This document shows, one piece after another, positions 12,972-13,980 of a stretch of 13,980 nt of DNA. Source of the stretch: CAVVDT01 sp964568825 (lineage in GTDB: Bacteria; Pseudomonadota; Alphaproteobacteria; Rhizobiales; Aestuariivirgaceae). The position numbers were made by a program, and so were the translations under genes. Under the pieces are notes generated by a model. That model had not been told where the DNA came from and did no database searches. It saw only the letters and a program-made list of their open reading frames with translations. Within the stretch, counting starts at the first letter, position 1, and each line of letters begins with the position of its first letter. The stretch lies in the NCBI GenBank assembly GCA_964568825.1, contig CAZMSA010000098.1, forward strand, positions 1 through 13,980. Direction: 5' to 3'.

Positions 12972-13127
12972 CTAACAATTGCGGATGCAACCATCGAGGA
13001 ACCGCTCGAAGGCGGGCTCGTTGCCGGGACTGGCGACACAGTGCCCCCACGGTGAATCGAACGCATCGAGGCGCGCATGAGGCATCATCGCCACTTCGAT
13101 TTCATTGTCGGCGGGCCATGCCTCGAA
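12972..13127 (-). pseudogene. C-terminal remnant of an alpha/beta hydrolase
   Basis: About 50 codons ending at the TAG (12974-12972) read like the C-terminus of a homoserine-acetyltransferase-like alpha/beta hydrolase. The sequence is ADNEIEVAMMPHARLDAF followed by DSPWGHCVASPGN and a final FERFLDGCIRN helix. The histidine in SPWGH would be the catalytic His. The nucleophile and the rest of the fold are absent: near 13115-13130 the reading enters the antisense of the soxA remnant. The gene is broken and probably inactive. The C-terminus looks native. The assignment rests on motif memory and is moderately sure. Confidence 0.5.
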
Positions 13128-13446
13128 GCTGTGGGCGAGGCTTTGCACGGCCGGCGACAGCCTCGGCCTCAAGCCCTACGGCCTCGAGGCGCTGGATGTC
13201 ATGCGCATCGAAAAAGGCCATATCGCGGTGGGCACTGAAATCGACGGGCGCGCCACGCCCGCCGACCTGAGGCTCGAACGCATGGTCTCCACAACCAAGG
13301 ATTTCATCGGCCGCACGCAGATTGCCGGCCATGGGGTGCCGATGCATTGCCTCAAGAACGATGGCTTCGACCTATATGTCGACCGCAGCCTCGCCTGGTC
13401 GCTGTGGCAGCTTTTCAGGTCGCGGCCGGCTCCTCCTCGCGGCTGA
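13126..13446 (+). pseudogene. Sarcosine oxidase remnant: soxA C-terminal part fused in frame to soxG C-terminus
   Basis: The frame reads LWARLCTAGDSLGLKPYGLE, then ALDVMRIEKGHIAVGTEIDG and ERMVSTTKDFIGR. This is the GcvT-like folate-binding part of sarcosine oxidase alpha subunit (SoxA). From about 13315 it continues without a frame break into RTQIAGHGVPMHC and DGFDLYVDRSLAWSLWQLF, which looks like the C-terminus of the gamma subunit (SoxG). An internal deletion spanning the soxA end and soxG start explains this. The N-terminal about 85 percent of SoxA is missing, and no ribosome site is evident. The final residues to the TGA at 13446 are read-through over the convergent GntR gene. It is not expected to be functional. 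Its presence suggests the locus once carried sarcosine (glycine betaine/choline) catabolism. Confidence 0.65.
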
Positions 13447-13980
13447 CACGGGCGAGATCACCGAACACCTTGGTGCCCCAGTTGATGTCGCGCTCGATCA
13501 GGGCGCGGGCTTCGGTGGCGTCGCGGGCCCGTATGGTTCGGGCGATGCGCGCGTGCATCTCGCGCCAGTCCGGCGTCATGCCGGTCTCGCTCACCCCCTG
13601 GCGCAGGTAGGAGCCGGTCTGTGCCCACAAGCTCTCGATGACCGACACCAGTTCGGCATTGCCGGCGGCGGCGTAGATGGTGAAATGAAAACTGTAGTTG
13701 CGCGACAGGTAGTGGCGCAGGTCGCCACGATCGATGTCGTCGTCCATCTCGGCGGCAAGCTGCTCCAGCCGGTCGACCTGGGCCGCCGTCAACAGCGGGG
13801 TCGCCAACTCCGTGGCGATGCCTTCCAGGCACGAGCGCACGAAGAACAGATCGGAAATGCGCTTGGGCACCATCTGGTCGACCCGGAACGACCGGTTGGC
13901 GGCCGATGTGAGCGCTCGTTCCGACACCAGCCGCTTCAGCGCCTCGCGCACCGGCATCATCGAGGTCCCGAGTTCGGCGG
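13415..13980 (-). CDS. FadR-subfamily GntR transcriptional regulator, 5' end outside window
   Basis: This is the C-terminal part (188 codons) of a GntR-family repressor with an FCD ligand domain. The visible sequence begins AELGTSMMPVREALKRLVSE, the recognition region of the winged helix. The native start lies beyond the window; the in-frame ATG at 13960 is internal. The FCD domain (RSCLEGIATELA, then FHFTIYAAAGN, then WREMHARIARTIRARD) keeps two of the usual metal-site histidines. The usual Asp before FH is Asn (RNYSFH), and the last His is not evident, so metal binding may be weakened. It converges on the sarcosine oxidase remnant and may have controlled that lost operon or the nearby catabolic genes. 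Its effector is unknown. Confidence 0.88.
   Translation of the reverse strand, partial: AELGTSMMPVREALKRLVSERALTSAANRSFRVDQMVPKRISDLFFVRSCLEGIATELATPLLTAAQVDRLEQLAAEMDDDIDRGDLRHYLSRNYSFHFTIYAAAGNAELVSVIESLWAQTGSYLRQGVSETGMTPDWREMHARIARTIRARDATEARALIERDINWGTKVFGDLARVSREEEPAAT

Noticed and set aside
1..13980. CRISPR array, tRNA/rRNA genes, insertion sequence or prophage
   Set aside because: I saw no spaced palindromic repeat array, no tRNA cloverleaf or rRNA signature, no transposase or integrase, and no terminal inverted repeats on either strand.

Overview
The window looks like chromosomal DNA of a GC-rich alphaproteobacterium, most likely of the order Hyphomicrobiales (Rhizobiales). This rests on a conserved run of alphaproteobacterial genes: a cysteine-free ribosomal protein L31, the DUF1465/RcdA protein, a DUF1192 protein, a PIG3-type quinone oxidoreductase and the DUF1013/TrcR regulator. 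GANTC (CcrM-type) sites and a near-consensus CtrA box in the same block fit that assignment. I cannot name the genus from sequence alone.

Region 1 (1-5200) is core-like. A leftward MsbA-type ABC exporter, cut by the window edge, diverges from rpmE, which has a good promoter and a terminator. rcdA runs leftward. It is followed by a 340-base gene-free gap holding an orphan leftward terminator, two further hairpins, three GANTC sites and a CtrA-like box, which together look like a small RNA gene or a long regulated 3' UTR. DUF1192 (leftward) and the quinone oxidoreductase (rightward) diverge, and trcR has its own promoter.

Region 2 (5285-9885) is a catabolic module. A short-chain dehydrogenase diverges from a 681-residue flavoprotein of the trimethylamine dehydrogenase/DgcA type (FMN barrel, 4Fe-4S cysteines, dinucleotide-binding domain). 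A strong bidirectional terminator separates it from a convergent APC-family permease. The likely theme is uptake and oxidation of an N-methylated amine or amino acid. A remnant of sarcosine oxidase genes further right (13.1-13.4 kb) supports this theme.

Region 3 (9886-12971) is regulatory. A 612-base gap contains phased CCAATT repeats, a candidate operator and a second orphan leftward terminator with hairpins (candidate small RNA). A PAS-HisKA-HATPase-REC hybrid kinase converges on a NarL/LuxR-type response regulator, their 3' ends overlapping by 17 bases. The response regulator is preceded by an unannotated 32-codon ORF that overlaps its start codon. The Shine-Dalgarno of that small ORF lies in the 3' arm of a 10-bp hairpin. 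Further upstream are two GGAAACAGC repeats exactly 20 bp apart.

Region 4 (12972-13980) is decayed. The C-terminal end of an alpha/beta hydrolase abuts, head to head, an in-frame soxA-soxG deletion fusion, which runs into the 3' end of a FadR-type GntR regulator cut by the window edge. The most unusual item is the response-regulator leader (hairpin, coupled small ORF, direct repeats). Next come the two orphan terminator-hairpin clusters.
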